Numbered from the stretch's first letter, positions 1 to 8,446 are shown. The stretch is 36,349 nt of DNA from Streptomyces sp. SID14478 (GCF_010548525.1 NZ_JAAGMG010000430.1:1-36349), one strand, 5' to 3'. The notes: generated from the sequence alone by a model not told the origin. A program made the numbers and translations.

Positions 1-822
1 CGGGCAACGGCGCAGTTGTTCGGCGACGATGGCGCGGGCCGGAGCCCAGCCGGTGCCTGCCGCGATGACCGTCAGGGGCGCCTCGTCTTGCGCGCACCAG
101 CCGTCGCCGGCGGGCGCGGAGAGGGTGAGGGTGTGTCCGGGAGACGCCTGGTCGCACAGGAGGGTACTCAGTGACCCGTCGGGGGTGCGGGCGACGTGGA
201 GTTCCACCTCGCCGCGTGAGGCATCGTCGTCCGGTCGTACGAGGGAGTAGGGGCGCCAGATGCCGCGCAGTTCCGGATGGTGCACGGCCGCGTACTGGCC
301 GGCGCAGAACGGGTAGGACTGGTCAGGGACCGCCTGGAGCACCACGGTGTGTCCGGTGCGGTCAAGACGGCGGGAGACCACCGTGGCCCGCCAACTCGCC
401 GGAATACCTGCGGCATTGTCGCGCTGAACCGCGGCCAGCATGGTGTTCATGGCGAGGGTGTACACGTTGGTCCACGCCCGCTCGGTGTCCTCATTCCACG
501 TGCGCGGCGTGTGCTCGGCGATGGATGCGATCAAGCTCCGGCCGACACTGAGGTAATCGCTCCGGGTAATGCCGTAGCGGCGATGATCACGCCCCAGCCG
601 CTCCAGGTAGGACAGTGTGCCGGGGGCGTCGAGATGATCGATGACGTGCACCAGCGCGTTCAACAACCGCTCGTGCTGTTCACCGAGTTCGGCGGGGAAG
701 AGCCGCCGCAGGTCCGGCCTGGCACCGAACAGGTGCGCATAGAAGAACCGGACCACATGCACTCCGCGAGCCCCGGCCCGCTGCAAGCTGTCCTGCACCA
801 ACCGCACGTCGCGCTCGTCCAC
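1..822 (-). CDS. Flavohaemoglobin-like globin/FAD/NAD reductase, C-terminus cut by window edge
   Basis: About 273 residues are visible; the gene runs off the left edge. The N-terminal half is a globin: FFYAHLF (CD-region helix), then LERLGRDHRRYG, whose His fits the proximal haem ligand. The second half starts a ferredoxin-reductase module: FCAGQY, then RPYSL, the FAD-binding R-x-Y-S motif, then AAGTGWAPA, the start of the NAD-binding domain. Proteins of this type oxidise NO to nitrate or pass electrons to haem using NAD(P)H in the cytosol. The GTG start at 822 follows GGGGGAG by five bases and is preceded by an in-frame TAA. The globin lacks the long N-terminus of classical Hmp, so it may be a Streptomyces globin-reductase variant rather than true Hmp. 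The neighbouring stress genes fit a role in hypoxia or nitrosative stress. No clear regulatory site was identified upstream. Confidence 0.88.
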   Translation of the reverse strand, partial: MDERDVRLVQDSLQRAGARGVHVVRFFYAHLFGARPDLRRLFPAELGEQHERLLNALVHVIDHLDAPGTLSYLERLGRDHRRYGITRSDYLSVGRSLIASIAEHTPRTWNEDTERAWTNVYTLAMNTMLAAVQRDNAAGIPASWRATVVSRRLDRTGHTVVLQAVPDQSYPFCAGQYAAVHHPELRGIWRPYSLVRPDDDASRGEVELHVARTPDGSLSTLLCDQASPGHTLTLSAPAGDGWCAQDEAPLTVIAAGTGWAPARAIVAEQLRRCP

Positions 823-1086
823 TTACGCTCCCCCACGCCGTCTGCATGTCCCGTCCCGGGGAATCCGGCGTCCCAGCCACATCGGATTGGTCTAATTCAC
901 CATGAGATTGCGGTCACTCCCCGAACAGCACTTCCGGGGGCAGGGGTAAGACGTGCGCAGAGGTCGGTGTTGCGGGAGCATCAGTGGCCGCTGTGAGCGC
1001 AGGCGCAAGGGGGACAGCCTTGGACTCGGTGAGGACCTGCTAGCGAAGCGCCATGCCAGGCACAACTCTCTGTCGGCGCCACTCGG

Positions 1087-1323
1087 TCATGTGGTCGTGA
1101 CAGGCGGCTGGCCAGCCTGCTCAGCCGCCCGGCTTGGCTGGCAGGGCTGGCAGGGCTGGCAGGGCTGGCAGGGCTGAGACAACTGGGCGCTTTCGCTCCT
1201 GAGTTCCGCGTTCTGTTCGAGTAGTCGACGGCTCTCCCGGATCAGGACATCGGCCGTCCGCCTCAGCTCCGAGGCGCACGCAAGCGCGCTGTCCATCCTT
1301 TCCCGCCATGCCTCAACGGTCAT
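1087..1323 (-). CDS. Small hypothetical protein with Cys-Gln-Pro repeats
   Basis: This 78-residue reading frame is not one I recognise. Residues 1 to about 50 are charged and predicted helical (EAWRERMDSALA, then SRRLLEQNAELRSES), which suggests a short coiled coil. The C-terminus holds four Pro-Cys-Gln triplets in a row, encoded by a 9-bp tandem repeat, so cysteines fall every third residue (CxxC overlapping). I chose the ATG at 1323 over the in-frame ATG at 1368 because GGGAAG lies about ten bases upstream of the former and nothing lies upstream of the latter. The third-position GC is fairly high, which favours a real gene, but the repeat could also have arisen by slippage in non-coding DNA. 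The clustered cysteines could bind metal or form disulphides; that is inference only. Confidence 0.45.
   Translation of the reverse strand: MTVEAWRERMDSALACASELRRTADVLIRESRRLLEQNAELRSESAQLSQPCQPCQPCQPCQPSRAAEQAGQPPVTTT
1136..1176. repeat. 9-bp tandem repeat, 4.5 copies
   Basis: Four exact copies of GGCTGGCAG are followed by a partial fifth, GGCTG. Because the unit is nine bases the reading frame is kept, and on the minus strand it encodes the Gln-Pro-Cys repeats of the small protein at 1087-1323. Copy number may vary between strains. Confidence 0.95.
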
Positions 1324-1526
1324 GCCAGATTGCTTCCCAACTCCGGGCGAGGGTATGGGGTACGTCATCGTGTGGGCTTGTCACAGTGGCGCTGTGACGT
1401 TTAACGCTGGAAGGATCCGGTCACCGCCTCGGGGCGACCGTCGACCTCATCTGCAGGTCCACACCCACCGAGGGCGGCGTATGCGCCTTCCAGCCTGTAG
1501 TCAACGGTGGCGCATGTCCATGGGGT

Positions 1527-1712
1527 ATGAAGTGCCACAGGTGCCAGGAGTTCGTGTTGTCTGGCGAGACTCTCGTCCACTGGCACGGCAAGCGCGGGCA
1601 ATGGCGGATGCTCACCGAGCGAGCGCCGGACAACACGACGGCCGACCATCTGCACGCGGCATTCGCACCCATGGCCCGGGCGATCTCCGGCCTGGAGAAG
1701 GCCCTGGAGTGA
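1527..1712 (+). CDS. Small hypothetical protein with N-terminal CxxC
   Basis: A 61-residue frame starting KCHRCQEF, with a CxxC at residues 3-6 and several histidines (HWH near residue 20). Third codon positions are mostly G or C through the whole frame, unlike the other frames here, which is the main support. The ATG at 1527 has GGGG close upstream but no well-spaced ribosome site, so the start is uncertain. I do not recognise the family; a small zinc-binding protein is possible. It lies between the Cys-repeat gene and the decayed ATPase fragment, a stretch with signs of rearrangement, so it could itself be a remnant. Confidence 0.42.
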   Translation: MKCHRCQEFVLSGETLVHWHGKRGQWRMLTERAPDNTTADHLHAAFAPMARAISGLEKALE

Positions 1713-1734
1713 TGCGGGCTCCTTGAAGAGGCCC

Positions 1735-2050
1735 TTTGGAACGCGCCCGGACCTTCGACGGCTCGTTCAGCTCGCATCTCCTGGACGAGAGCGAATCCGG
1801 CGTTCGACAGGGGCACGGCCACCACAGTTATCGACAGGGCAGGCGTTCCACCTGCTCAGGCCAGAATTGCGACCAGGGGCAGCAGGATCGCGAGCGGCTG
1901 GGTGAACTGGGAGCTCACTCGGCCAGCGCCTGATGCCGAACCGGGTCAGCGTGTTCGGACCTCAGATGGGCGGCCTTCGGACTACCGTCAAACGGTGAAA
2001 CCGGACGGGGTGGTGCGTAGGTCGCAGGAGAGCCCTCCGGTGGTGGTCAC
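1735..2050 (-). pseudogene. Decayed fragment of a P-type cation ATPase (N-terminal region)
   Basis: Read on the minus strand, this stretch matches the intact ATPase gene next door over about 315 bp, with indels and stops. The clearest block encodes NAGFALVQE then AERAVE, against NAGFAFVQE and AERAVE in the intact protein; the stretch encoding the first membrane helices (around CAGCGGCTGGGTGAACTGGG on the plus strand) is also nearly identical. It corresponds to residues about 22-127 of the 918-residue ATPase. The match stops near 1738 and all catalytic domains are missing. A stop and a frameshift interrupt it near 1995-2010. It is therefore a dead partial copy, from duplication or from a diverged second ATPase gene, not a working gene. 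Confidence 0.85.
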
Positions 2051-2187
2051 CGTTCGGCCTTCTGCACGGCACGGTGGTTGATCTTTACGTTGTAGGCGTT
2101 GATCGCCTGCCACCGTTCCGGCAGCAACTCGACGCAGTCCTCACCGTTCAGCGGGACCGGAACGTAGCCGCGCGATTTCAGCAGCAT
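2047..2187 (-). pseudogene. Transposase C-terminal remnant (Mu/integrase-core type)
   Basis: The minus-strand frame reads MLLKSRGYVPVPL, then GEDCVELLPERWQAINAYNV, then KINHRAVQKAER and a stop at 2047. This resembles the end of the catalytic region and the start of the beta-barrel domain of Mu-like transposases common in streptomycetes, where a phrase like ELLP-x-x-W-x-AIN-x-YG-x-K-x-x-HR is typical. The catalytic DDE core upstream is absent and the normal tail is replaced where the ATPase fragment begins. It marks an old transposition or deletion event. The family is assigned from memory of that phrase, so the exact IS family is unknown. Confidence 0.6.
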
Positions 2188-2415
2188 CGCGCCGCTCGGC
2201 TGACGGAGGCTTCGCGCAACCCGGCCGTTCCCAGCGGCGCCTTCTCCGTCGCACGCCCAGCCTCAATGCCGGACATGGTGCCCAGGCACTGGCCGATGTC
2301 AGGAGCGGTCATACTCCGGAGCGACGGCAGGGCGTCGTCTCGCGAAACACATGGTGAAGTCCCGGCCTTGGTAGCCGTGAACGGACCGGCCGCACCTACC
2401 AAAGCCGCTGGGACA
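2188..2415. other. Gap with no supported gene
   Basis: Between the transposase remnant and the end of the intact ATPase gene I see no reading frame with convincing codon use or a known motif on either strand. It may be decayed mobile-element sequence. No clear terminator hairpin was found. Confidence 0.5.
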
Positions 2416-5172
2416 TCAGTCACGGGCGCTGTTCCGTCGGCGGCGCCAGCGAAGAATCTCGTCGGCTCCCCACACCAGGAACGGGAATGGTGCGACGACG
2501 GCGAGCTGGGACAGGTTGAGCTGCGCGGTGCCGAAGACATGCTGAAGTGGCGGCGCATAGACGACTGCCGCGGTGAAGCCCAGTTCGAAGGCGATGCCCC
2601 ATAGCAGGAGACGGTTGGTGAAGATGCCGACGGTGAACAGGGACGCACGGTCGGTGCGAGCCGCGAACGCGGTGCCGATCTGGCAGGCAACGATGCCGAC
2701 GAAAACGAGGGTCGTTGCCTCCAGGTAAGCCTGATGCAGCGGGGTTCCGCTGCCGGTGGCATCGCCCGGGTGCCAGCCGGCGTGCAAGAGGGCAAAGAGG
2801 AAAGCGCCCATGACCAGGGCCGCGGAGATGGTTCCGAGAAACGCCCATGCCCGGAAGAGGAGAGCGCGGTCGATGACGCCCTCTTCGCGGGAGCGGGGCG
2901 GGCGGGACATGAGTCCGGGCTCCGCAGGTTCCCGCCCCAGCGCGAGGGCGGGGAGGGTTTCGGTTCCCAGATCGATCGCGAGGATCTGCAGGACCGTCAG
3001 CGGCAGCGGGATGTGGCCGCCGGAAAGCGCGAAGACGAGGAAGGGGACGAGCTCGGGTACGGCGTGGGCGAAGATGTAGAGAACGAATTTGCGAACATTG
3101 TCGAAGACACGGCGCCCCGCATCGACAGCGGAGACGATAGTGGCGAAGTTGTCGTCGGTGAGCACCATCGTGGCCGCCTCGCGCGCCACGTCCGTTCCGG
3201 ATTTCCCCATAGCCACGCCGATGTCGGCATGGCGCAGTGCGGGGGCGTCGTTGACGCCGTCGCCCGTCATGGCCACTACTTCGCCGTGTGCGCGCAGCGC
3301 CTCACAGATCCGCAGTTTGAGTTCCGGAGAGGTACGGGCGAACACGATCTCCTGGCGCTGCGCCAGCAGCTCGTCGAGCTGTTTGTCGGTCATCCGGTCC
3401 AGCGCGTCGCCGGTGAGAACGGGACTGCCGGCAGCGCCGATGCCGACCTGGCGTGCTATTTCCGCGGCGGTGAGCCCGTAGTCACCGGTGATGACGTGGA
3501 TCCGGATGCCCGCCCGGTGCGCGTCCTGCACCGCGTCCGCGACTCCGGCCCGTGCGGGATCTGCCATGGCCACCAGCCCCAGCAGTGTCAGGCCGGATTC
3601 CGTCGCCGGCCGGCCCGTCTGCAGCGCTTGCCCGTGTTCCAGACCGTGTTGGGCGATGGCGAGGACCCTCAGGCCGGAGGCCGCGTAGCCGTCGATGGCG
3701 GTGTTCAGCTCGCCACGCGTTGCGGCATCGAGCTCGACACACTTCCCTTGTGGATCGAACAGGTAGGTACAGATGGGCAGGACCGTCTCGGGCGCTCCGT
3801 TGGTGTGGACGGTGAGAGCACCCGCCTCATCGTTCACGGTGGACATGCGCTTCAGATGGGCGTCGAAGGGAAAGATCGTGCGTCGGGCGGCCTTGCGTTG
3901 CGCGGGGGTGCGGGCGACGCCGAGATCCTCGGCCAGGCGCAGAAGCGCGAGTTCGGTGGGGTCGCCGCTGGCCTGGGGCTGGTCCTGACTGGGGGCCTCT
4001 GCCGTCGTACACGCGGCGGCGCTCGCGGCCAGGAGTGCCGAGCGCGACTCGTTCGCGGCCTGGCTTGCTGCCAGTTCGGTGCCGGCCAGCCAAAGTCGGG
4101 TAACCCGCATCCTGTTCTCGGTGAGGGTGCCGGTCTTGTCCGTACAGATCACGGTCGTCGAGCCCAGGGTCTCCACTCCGGAGAGACGTTTGACCACGGC
4201 TCCGCCCCGGGCGAGTTCGCGTACTCCCGCTGCCAGGGCGAGCGTGATGGTGGGCAGCAGCCCTTCCGGGACGTTGGCGACGATCAGGCCGATGGAGAAG
4301 CTGATGGCCGCGCTCCAGCCGAGCCCGGCGGCGACGCCGACGGGCAGGAACACAGCGCCGATGACGACAGCGACGGCGGCGATGATCCACGTGACCCGGC
4401 GGACCTGCTGTTCCAGGGGGCTGCGTTCGGTGTGGACGCGTTGGGACAGTGCGGCGATGCGCCCCAGTTCGGTGTGCATTCCCGTGCGGGTGACGACTGT
4501 TTCCGCTTCGCCACCACTGCAGGTCGTGCCGCTGAAGACGAGTTCGTGCGCTTCCAGCAGTGACCCGGGTTCTTTGGCCGGCTCGGGCGAGCGGGTGACG
4601 GGAAGTGATTCTCCGGTGAGTGAGGACAGGTCCACGGTGAGGGTGCCTTCGATGATTCTCGCGTCGGCACATACCCGGTTGCCCTCGGAGACGATGAGGA
4701 TGTCGCCGGGAACGAGGTCCTTGGCCTCGATGTCGCAGCGTGCGTTGTCTCGGACGACTCGGGCGGTGGGTGGCAGGAAAGCGGCCAGGGCTTCGACGGC
4801 TCGTTCCGCCTGCACCTCCTGGACGAAGGCGAATCCGGCGTTCAGCAGGATCACGGCTACCACGGCGATGGACAGTGCGGGCGTTCCGCCGGCCCAGGCC
4901 AGAACTGCGGCCAGGGCCAGCAGGATCGCCAGCGGCTGGGTGAACTGGGAGAGCAGTTCACCAGGCCAGCGCCTGCCGCCGGACCGGGTCAGGGTGTTGG
5001 GACCGTAGATCAGTTGCCTGCGGGCGGCCTCCCTGGTGGTGAGGCCGGACGGGCTGGTGCGCAGGTCACGGAAGAGTTCTGCCGGTGGTCGCCGTTCGTC
5101 GCCTTGTTCGGCATTGTCGGGCCCGTCCATCGGGAGGTCTTCCTGCTCGTCGCTGTGGGCTGACCGGGCCAT
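2416..5172 (-). CDS. P2-type cation-transporting P-type ATPase
   Basis: A 918-residue membrane pump that couples ATP hydrolysis to cation movement. Visible landmarks in order: N-terminal cation-ATPase domain ([11 protein letters not shown]), membrane helices M1-M2 at about 65-115, actuator motif TGES at 186-189, the M4 motif NVPEGLLPT, phosphorylation site DKTGT with Asp345, and the hinge MTGDGVND at 635-642. M6 carries [14 protein letters not shown], as in Na/K- and Ca-type (P2) pumps, and there is no heavy-metal CPx motif, so calcium, sodium or a related ion is likelier than copper or zinc. The ATG at 5172 follows GGGGAGGG at good spacing; longer in-frame starts upstream run through the stress-protein gene and are not credible. 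It lies 125 bp downstream of the universal stress gene on the same strand. Bacterial pumps of this kind are often in dormancy regulons. Confidence 0.95.
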   Translation of the reverse strand: MARSAHSDEQEDLPMDGPDNAEQGDERRPPAELFRDLRTSPSGLTTREAARRQLIYGPNTLTRSGGRRWPGELLSQFTQPLAILLALAAVLAWAGGTPALSIAVVAVILLNAGFAFVQEVQAERAVEALAAFLPPTARVVRDNARCDIEAKDLVPGDILIVSEGNRVCADARIIEGTLTVDLSSLTGESLPVTRSPEPAKEPGSLLEAHELVFSGTTCSGGEAETVVTRTGMHTELGRIAALSQRVHTERSPLEQQVRRVTWIIAAVAVVIGAVFLPVGVAAGLGWSAAISFSIGLIVANVPEGLLPTITLALAAGVRELARGGAVVKRLSGVETLGSTTVICTDKTGTLTENRMRVTRLWLAGTELAASQAANESRSALLAASAAACTTAEAPSQDQPQASGDPTELALLRLAEDLGVARTPAQRKAARRTIFPFDAHLKRMSTVNDEAGALTVHTNGAPETVLPICTYLFDPQGKCVELDAATRGELNTAIDGYAASGLRVLAIAQHGLEHGQALQTGRPATESGLTLLGLVAMADPARAGVADAVQDAHRAGIRIHVITGDYGLTAAEIARQVGIGAAGSPVLTGDALDRMTDKQLDELLAQRQEIVFARTSPELKLRICEALRAHGEVVAMTGDGVNDAPALRHADIGVAMGKSGTDVAREAATMVLTDDNFATIVSAVDAGRRVFDNVRKFVLYIFAHAVPELVPFLVFALSGGHIPLPLTVLQILAIDLGTETLPALALGREPAEPGLMSRPPRSREEGVIDRALLFRAWAFLGTISAALVMGAFLFALLHAGWHPGDATGSGTPLHQAYLEATTLVFVGIVACQIGTAFAARTDRASLFTVGIFTNRLLLWGIAFELGFTAAVVYAPPLQHVFGTAQLNLSQLAVVAPFPFLVWGADEILRWRRRRNSARD

Positions 5173-5237
5173 GAACGGCCCTCCCCGGGAAGGAGTGTGT
5201 CTGGGACGGATGTAGATGCGCCGGATACTGCTCTGCG

Positions 5238-5254
5238 TCTGGACCGCGTCCAGA
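5238..5254. promoter_or_regulatory. Perfect 7-bp inverted repeat upstream of the ATPase gene
   Basis: TCTGGAC-CGC-GTCCAGA lies in the 125-bp gap between the universal stress gene and the ATPase gene. With a 3-base centre and no T-run it looks more like an operator than a terminator, though a weak hairpin is possible. Confidence 0.45.
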
Positions 5255-5297
5255 GGACGTCCGGCTGCCCGGCGTCCGACCGCCTCATATGCAACGT

Positions 5298-5756
5298 TCA
5301 CGGTTGGGGGACGACGACGACCGGGCAGGGTGCGTGCTGCACGCAATGCTGGCTGACGGAACCAAGCATCATGCCGGTGAACGTCCCGTGGCCCCGGCTG
5401 CCGAGTACCAGGAGCTGTGCGTTGCGGGCCGCATCCATCAGTACCTGGACGGGATGGCCCTCGGTCACTCGGATCGTCACCTCGACCGAGTGGCCGAGGT
5501 GATTGCGCACTGTGTCCACGGTCTCGCGCAGGGACTGTTCGGCAGTTTTGGCGAACTCGCCGCCGTCGGGCAGAGACGGCGTCCAGCCGTAGCTGTACCC
5601 GAACACCTCGGGGTACTGCCACGCGGCCACCGCCTCCAGCGCGCTCCCGGTGACGTGGGCCTGGGCCAGGCCCCAGCGCAACGCCTCTTGCGAACACGCA
5701 GAGCCGTCGACACCCACAACAACGGGCCACGGCTGGTCGTTCGTGTGCTGGATCAT
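5298..5756 (-). CDS. Universal stress protein (UspA family)
   Basis: A 152-residue single Usp domain. It opens with [18 protein letters not shown], the beta-strand/Asp/helix start of the family, and ends with [17 protein letters not shown] and PVVVV, the G-2x-G-9x-G(S/T) ATP-binding pattern, so it is probably an ATP-binding Usp. Such cytosolic proteins act in survival under oxygen or energy limitation; their targets are mostly unknown. The ATG at 5756 has GGCGGAAC upstream. The gene is divergent from the SPFH gene, and the shared 394-bp gap contains two DevR-like inverted repeats. In mycobacteria and S. coelicolor, Usp genes are typical members of the DevR/OsdR regulon, which this layout echoes. 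Confidence 0.95.
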   Translation of the reverse strand: MIQHTNDQPWPVVVGVDGSACSQEALRWGLAQAHVTGSALEAVAAWQYPEVFGYSYGWTPSLPDGGEFAKTAEQSLRETVDTVRNHLGHSVEVTIRVTEGHPVQVLMDAARNAQLLVLGSRGHGTFTGMMLGSVSQHCVQHAPCPVVVVPQP

Positions 5757-5866
5757 GTTGTTCCGCCGATCGGTTGAGGACGGAGCCGGCTCATGTCCCC
5801 GGATTCCTCCGGTGGCGGAGACCGGAGAGACGGCTTCACGCTACGCAGCCTCGCCGCCCCTGCGCG

Positions 5867-5880
5867 GGGCCGACCGGCCC
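5867..5880. promoter_or_regulatory. Candidate DevR/OsdR-type box
   Basis: GGGCC-GACC-GGCCC, a perfect inverted repeat with 5-base arms and a 4-base centre. This is the same geometry as the known mycobacterial DevR core GGGAC-TWWA-GTCCC. The sequence GGGGCCGACCGGCCCTAT around it is closely echoed at 19831-19850 upstream of the DoxX gene. Confidence 0.5.
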
Positions 5881-5948
5881 TATCGGCACGCCGGTCAGCC
5901 CTGTCCGTCCGTACTGCGCCGTGCCCCGTTCACGTGGACCCGAAGCAA

Positions 5949-5962
5949 GGACCGTTCGGCCC
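5949..5962. promoter_or_regulatory. Candidate DevR/OsdR-type box
   Basis: GGACC-GTTC-GGCCC. The 19-base stretch GGACCGTTCGGCCCCTGCC at 5949-5967 recurs with one change at 7860-7878 in another divergent gap, which is the strongest sign here that the sequence is conserved for regulation. Confidence 0.55.
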
Positions 5963-6150
5963 CTGCCGGTGTCCGATGCGGGGGTCCATGCTGGAGACGG
6001 TGCGAACTGCGGAGCCCTGCCGGGCCCGCCTCTTGGGAGCGTCACCGCCCCTTCCTGGTGCACGAGTCCCGGTTCGAATCCAGCGCCCTTCGTGCTCCGG
6101 CCGGAGTGGGAAGGGCCGGAGGTCTCGCGCCCCATTCGAGGAGCAGCACC

Positions 6151-7002
6151 GTGGGAGTACTCATATTCCTGATCGTCGTGGTGGCCCTACTGGTCATCGT
6201 GGCGATCGCCATGTCCATCAAGGTCGTCAAGCAGTTCGAAAAAGGAGTGCTGTTCCGCTTCGGGCGCCTCGTCGGCCCCCGCGAGCCCGGTCTGCGGCTC
6301 ATCGTGCCGTTCGTCGATGTCCTGCATCCCGTCTCGCTGCGGATCGTCACCATGCCCATCCAGTCGCAGGGCATCATCACTCGGGACAACGTCAGCGTGG
6401 ACGTATCCGCAGTCGCTTACTTCCGCGTCGTCGACGCGGTGAAGTCGGTGATCGCGATCGAGAACGTGCACGCCGCGATTGACCAGATCGCGCAGACCAC
6501 GCTGCGCAAGGTGGTCGGTCAGCACACCCTGGACGAGACGCTGTCGGAGACCGACCGCATCAACCTGGATATCCGAGAGATCCTCGACATCGCCACGGTC
6601 GAGTGGGGCGTGGAAGTGACGCTGGTGGAGCTCAAGGACATCCAGCTGCCCGACAGCATGAAACGGGCGATGGCCCGTCAGGCCGAGGCCGAGCGGGAGA
6701 AGCGAGCGAAGATCATCAATGCCCAGGGGGAGTCCCTGGCCGCTGCAGCCCTCGGTGATGCATCGGACACGATGATGGCCCACCCCTTGGCGCTCCAACT
6801 GCGCAATCTGCAGAGCCTTGTGGAGATCGGCGTCGACAAGAACACCACCGTCGTCTTCCCCGCCCCGCTGATGAGCACCATCGGCGAACTCGGTTCCTTC
6901 CTCGCTCGCGAGACCGCAGCCGCCACTTCCGCCGACCGTTCGGTGGGTACGACCAAACCGGAGATTCGCCCTCTGCCCAACGGAGCCAAGGAAACCGTCT
7001 GA
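6151..7002 (+). CDS. SPFH/stomatin-like membrane protein (slipin)
   Basis: A 283-residue protein with one N-terminal membrane helix (residues about 2-22, IFLIVVVALLVIVAIAMS), then an SPFH/band 7 domain (FEKGVLFRFGRLVGPREPG to about 210). The conserved GIITRDNVSVDVSAVAYFRV block is typical of stomatins and slipins. A helical AEAEREKRAKII stretch then leads to an oligomerisation region. Such proteins form membrane scaffolds and affect protein quality control and membrane stress; many pair with an NfeD protease partner, but none is seen next to this gene. The GTG at 6151 follows GAGGAG by seven bases. An upstream extension in the same frame is rejected because it lacks a ribosome site and crosses the regulatory gap. 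It ends just before a strong bidirectional hairpin. Confidence 0.95.
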   Translation: MGVLIFLIVVVALLVIVAIAMSIKVVKQFEKGVLFRFGRLVGPREPGLRLIVPFVDVLHPVSLRIVTMPIQSQGIITRDNVSVDVSAVAYFRVVDAVKSVIAIENVHAAIDQIAQTTLRKVVGQHTLDETLSETDRINLDIREILDIATVEWGVEVTLVELKDIQLPDSMKRAMARQAEAEREKRAKIINAQGESLAAAALGDASDTMMAHPLALQLRNLQSLVEIGVDKNTTVVFPAPLMSTIGELGSFLARETAAATSADRSVGTTKPEIRPLPNGAKETV

Positions 7003-7016
7003 TCCGAACAGCACGC

Positions 7017-7047
7017 CGCGCCGGCCCCGTACGAAGGGGCCGGCGCG
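7017..7047. terminator. Strong bidirectional terminator hairpin
   Basis: CGCGCCGGCCCC, loop GTACGAA, then GGGGCCGGCGCG: a perfect 12-bp stem between the convergent ends of the SPFH gene (7002) and the CBS-BON gene (7058). It lacks a T-run, as is usual for Streptomyces hairpins. Confidence 0.88.
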
Positions 7048-7057
7048 GTCACGACAC

Positions 7058-7714
7058 CTACCGGCGCGATCCAGGGCGCACGGCGGGCGCGTCGAGAGGG
7101 AGTTCGTGCACCGCGACGACACCGTCGACCGACTGGCACAGCCGCAGTACGGCAGAGTGCAGGGCAGGCGGCTCGATGCTCCCGCGGAGTGTCGCCACCC
7201 CCTCGGACACGGCAACGTGCAATGCCTGCTGCCCTATGCCGAGGGTCCGGTCGAGGACGTCGTACACGATCTCCTCCCGAATCGCCGCGTCACGGCGCAG
7301 GAAGACGCGCAGCAGGTCGCCGCGACTGATGATGCCGACGATCTTCCCGGTTTCGTCGACGACCGGGAGACGCTTGACCTGGTGTCCGTCCATAGCGCGT
7401 GCGGCCTCGACAACATTCCATTGCGGCTGCGCACAGACAGCGGGTGACGTCATGAGCTCGCCCGCGCTCTCGCCCTGTCCCCCCGCTGGTGCACTCGACC
7501 CGGTGAGATGGCCCTGGGGGTCGGGCCGACTCGCTTCGCGACGCAGCAGATCCGTCTCCGAGACCACGCCGACAGGACAGTCGCGGGCATCGACCACGGG
7601 AACAGCGTCGATCCCGTGGTCAGCCAATTTCACAGCCACCTCCTTGAAGGAGGTTTCGGCCCGGACCGTGATGACCGTATGGGTCATCAGGTCCTGAACA
7701 GTGCGATGGCGCAT
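7058..7714 (-). CDS. Tandem CBS-domain protein with C-terminal BON domain
   Basis: A 218-residue cytosolic protein with two CBS domains and a BON domain. CBS1 runs from TVQDLMTHTVITV to GVVSETDLLRRE; CBS2 from AGELMTSPAV to VGIISRGDLLRVFL. The BON part (residues about 145-205) contains VAVSEGVATLRGSIE. CBS pairs usually bind adenine nucleotides and sense energy charge; BON domains are thought to bind lipid or protein surfaces. The ATG at 7714 follows AGGGG; the longer in-frame start would run into the regulatory gap. It is divergent from the VOC-HAD-GH65 operon, with two candidate DevR-like boxes between. A paralogue with the same layout is at 18360-19094. Proteins of this design are frequent in actinobacterial dormancy regions. 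Confidence 0.93.
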   Translation of the reverse strand: MRHRTVQDLMTHTVITVRAETSFKEVAVKLADHGIDAVPVVDARDCPVGVVSETDLLRREASRPDPQGHLTGSSAPAGGQGESAGELMTSPAVCAQPQWNVVEAARAMDGHQVKRLPVVDETGKIVGIISRGDLLRVFLRRDAAIREEIVYDVLDRTLGIGQQALHVAVSEGVATLRGSIEPPALHSAVLRLCQSVDGVVAVHELPLDAPAVRPGSRR

Positions 7715-7801
7715 GGTTGTCAGCCCCTTTCGCGCAGACACGGCAGAACGCGCACAGCGCCCCGCAAACCCACTCTTGTGCCACAGCGGAGAACCGGGCA
7801 G

Positions 7802-7815
7802 GGGACGAACGTCCC
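7802..7815. promoter_or_regulatory. Candidate DevR/OsdR-type box, best match to the mycobacterial core
   Basis: GGGAC-GAAC-GTCCC. Both arms match the known DevR core GGGAC-TWWA-GTCCC exactly, with the same 4-base spacing. It lies between the CBS-BON gene (-) and the VOC operon (+), 88 bp upstream of the former. Confidence 0.55.
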
Positions 7816-7859
7816 TCTCTTCCCCAGGCTCGGACGAGTTCCGCCACCGGGCTACGTAT

Positions 7860-7873
7860 GGACTGTTCGGCCC
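7860..7873. promoter_or_regulatory. Candidate DevR/OsdR-type box
   Basis: GGACT-GTTC-GGCCC, within GGACTGTTCGGCCCCTGCC (7860-7878), which differs at one base from 5949-5967. It lies about 90 bp upstream of the VOC gene start. Confidence 0.55.
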
Positions 7874-7966
7874 CTGCCATCGACGTCGGGGCCGGACGAA
7901 GCTCGAACGGCGGCGTGACACGCGCGCCCCGTGATTTCGGGCCGGTGGACCAAGGAAGGGTGCGAA

Positions 7967-8446
7967 ATGGAACGCGATGCGTCAGCTGCGGGCACTGTCG
8001 CCCACGCGACGACGGCCGAGGACGCCCCGCCGGGCGGCATGTCCCTCGCAGCGGTGGCCCTGCACGTGGGCGACCTTCCGAAGTCGGTGACGTTCTACCG
8101 CGCCCTCCTCGGCCTGCGGGAAAGCGACTTGGGCACCCCCACCGCTGCGCTGCTGTTCAATGACGACGGGTTCCAGCTGTACCTGCGAGCCGTCGGGCAC
8201 CGAGCGCCGCACCCGCTCGGAGCGATCGGGGTCCAGTGCGTGGTCTGGTCCGCGTCCGATGTGCACGAACTGAGGCGCTGCGAAGAATGGCTCAAGGCTC
8301 ACCGGGCGTACGCACAGACGATGACGTCCGACGACATCACCTGGGTGGAGGGCCGTGACCCCAACCACCTGCCTGTGATGGTGACGTACCCACGTCCGGG
8401 TCTGGCCGTGCACCACCGGATCCTGTCCCGGATCTACGCCCTGTGA
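7967..8446 (+). CDS. VOC-superfamily (glyoxalase/dioxygenase-like) protein
   Basis: A 159-residue protein with one vicinal-oxygen-chelate fold half: residues about 24-50 read AAVALHVGDLPKSVTFYRALLGL, the standard opening beta-alpha unit, and EGRDPNHLPVMVTYP near the end fits the closing metal-site strand. Members bind a divalent metal and act as glyoxalases, dioxygenases, fosfomycin-type resistance proteins or metal-independent binders. Substrate cannot be told from sequence. The ATG at 7967 follows GGAAGGG; the GTG at 7931 is less likely. The gene's TGA overlaps the next gene's GTG (GTGA), so it is translated with the HAD and GH65 genes and may detoxify a sugar-derived aldehyde such as methylglyoxal; that is inference. 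Confidence 0.85.
   Translation: MERDASAAGTVAHATTAEDAPPGGMSLAAVALHVGDLPKSVTFYRALLGLRESDLGTPTAALLFNDDGFQLYLRAVGHRAPHPLGAIGVQCVVWSASDVHELRRCEEWLKAHRAYAQTMTSDDITWVEGRDPNHLPVMVTYPRPGLAVHHRILSRIYAL

Larger units (their letters stand above)
5757..6150. promoter_or_regulatory. Divergent promoter region between universal stress and SPFH genes
   Basis: No gene is supported in these 394 bp. They hold two candidate DevR-like boxes (5867-5880 and 5949-5962), a longer inverted pair GACCGGC...GCCGGTC at 5872-5896, and the SPFH ribosome site GAGGAG at 6138-6143. The long leader from about 5970 to 6150 has no recognised RNA element. Confidence 0.6.

Noticed and set aside
2178..2795. 205-residue minus-strand frame overlapping the ATPase C-terminus
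   Set aside because: Most of it is a Ser/Arg/Pro-rich shadow of the ATPase gene. Only the region near 2047-2187, in a different frame, resembles a transposase.
2734..4563. 609-residue plus-strand frame opposite the ATPase
   Set aside because: Gly/Arg/Asp-rich shadow of the well-supported ATPase gene; no motifs or ribosome site.
5238..5254. Inverted repeat as a terminator of the universal stress gene
   Set aside because: The 3-base centre is short for a hairpin loop and the site lies close to the ATPase start, so an operator is the better guess; kept as such with low confidence.
6065..6095. GGTTCGAATCC resembles a tRNA T-loop
   Set aside because: The flanking bases CCCGG and CCAGC do not pair as a T stem, and no acceptor, D or anticodon arms fit upstream.
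6187..7215. 342-residue minus-strand frame opposite the SPFH gene
   Set aside because: His/Arg/Asp-rich shadow without motifs; the plus-strand SPFH domain is clear.
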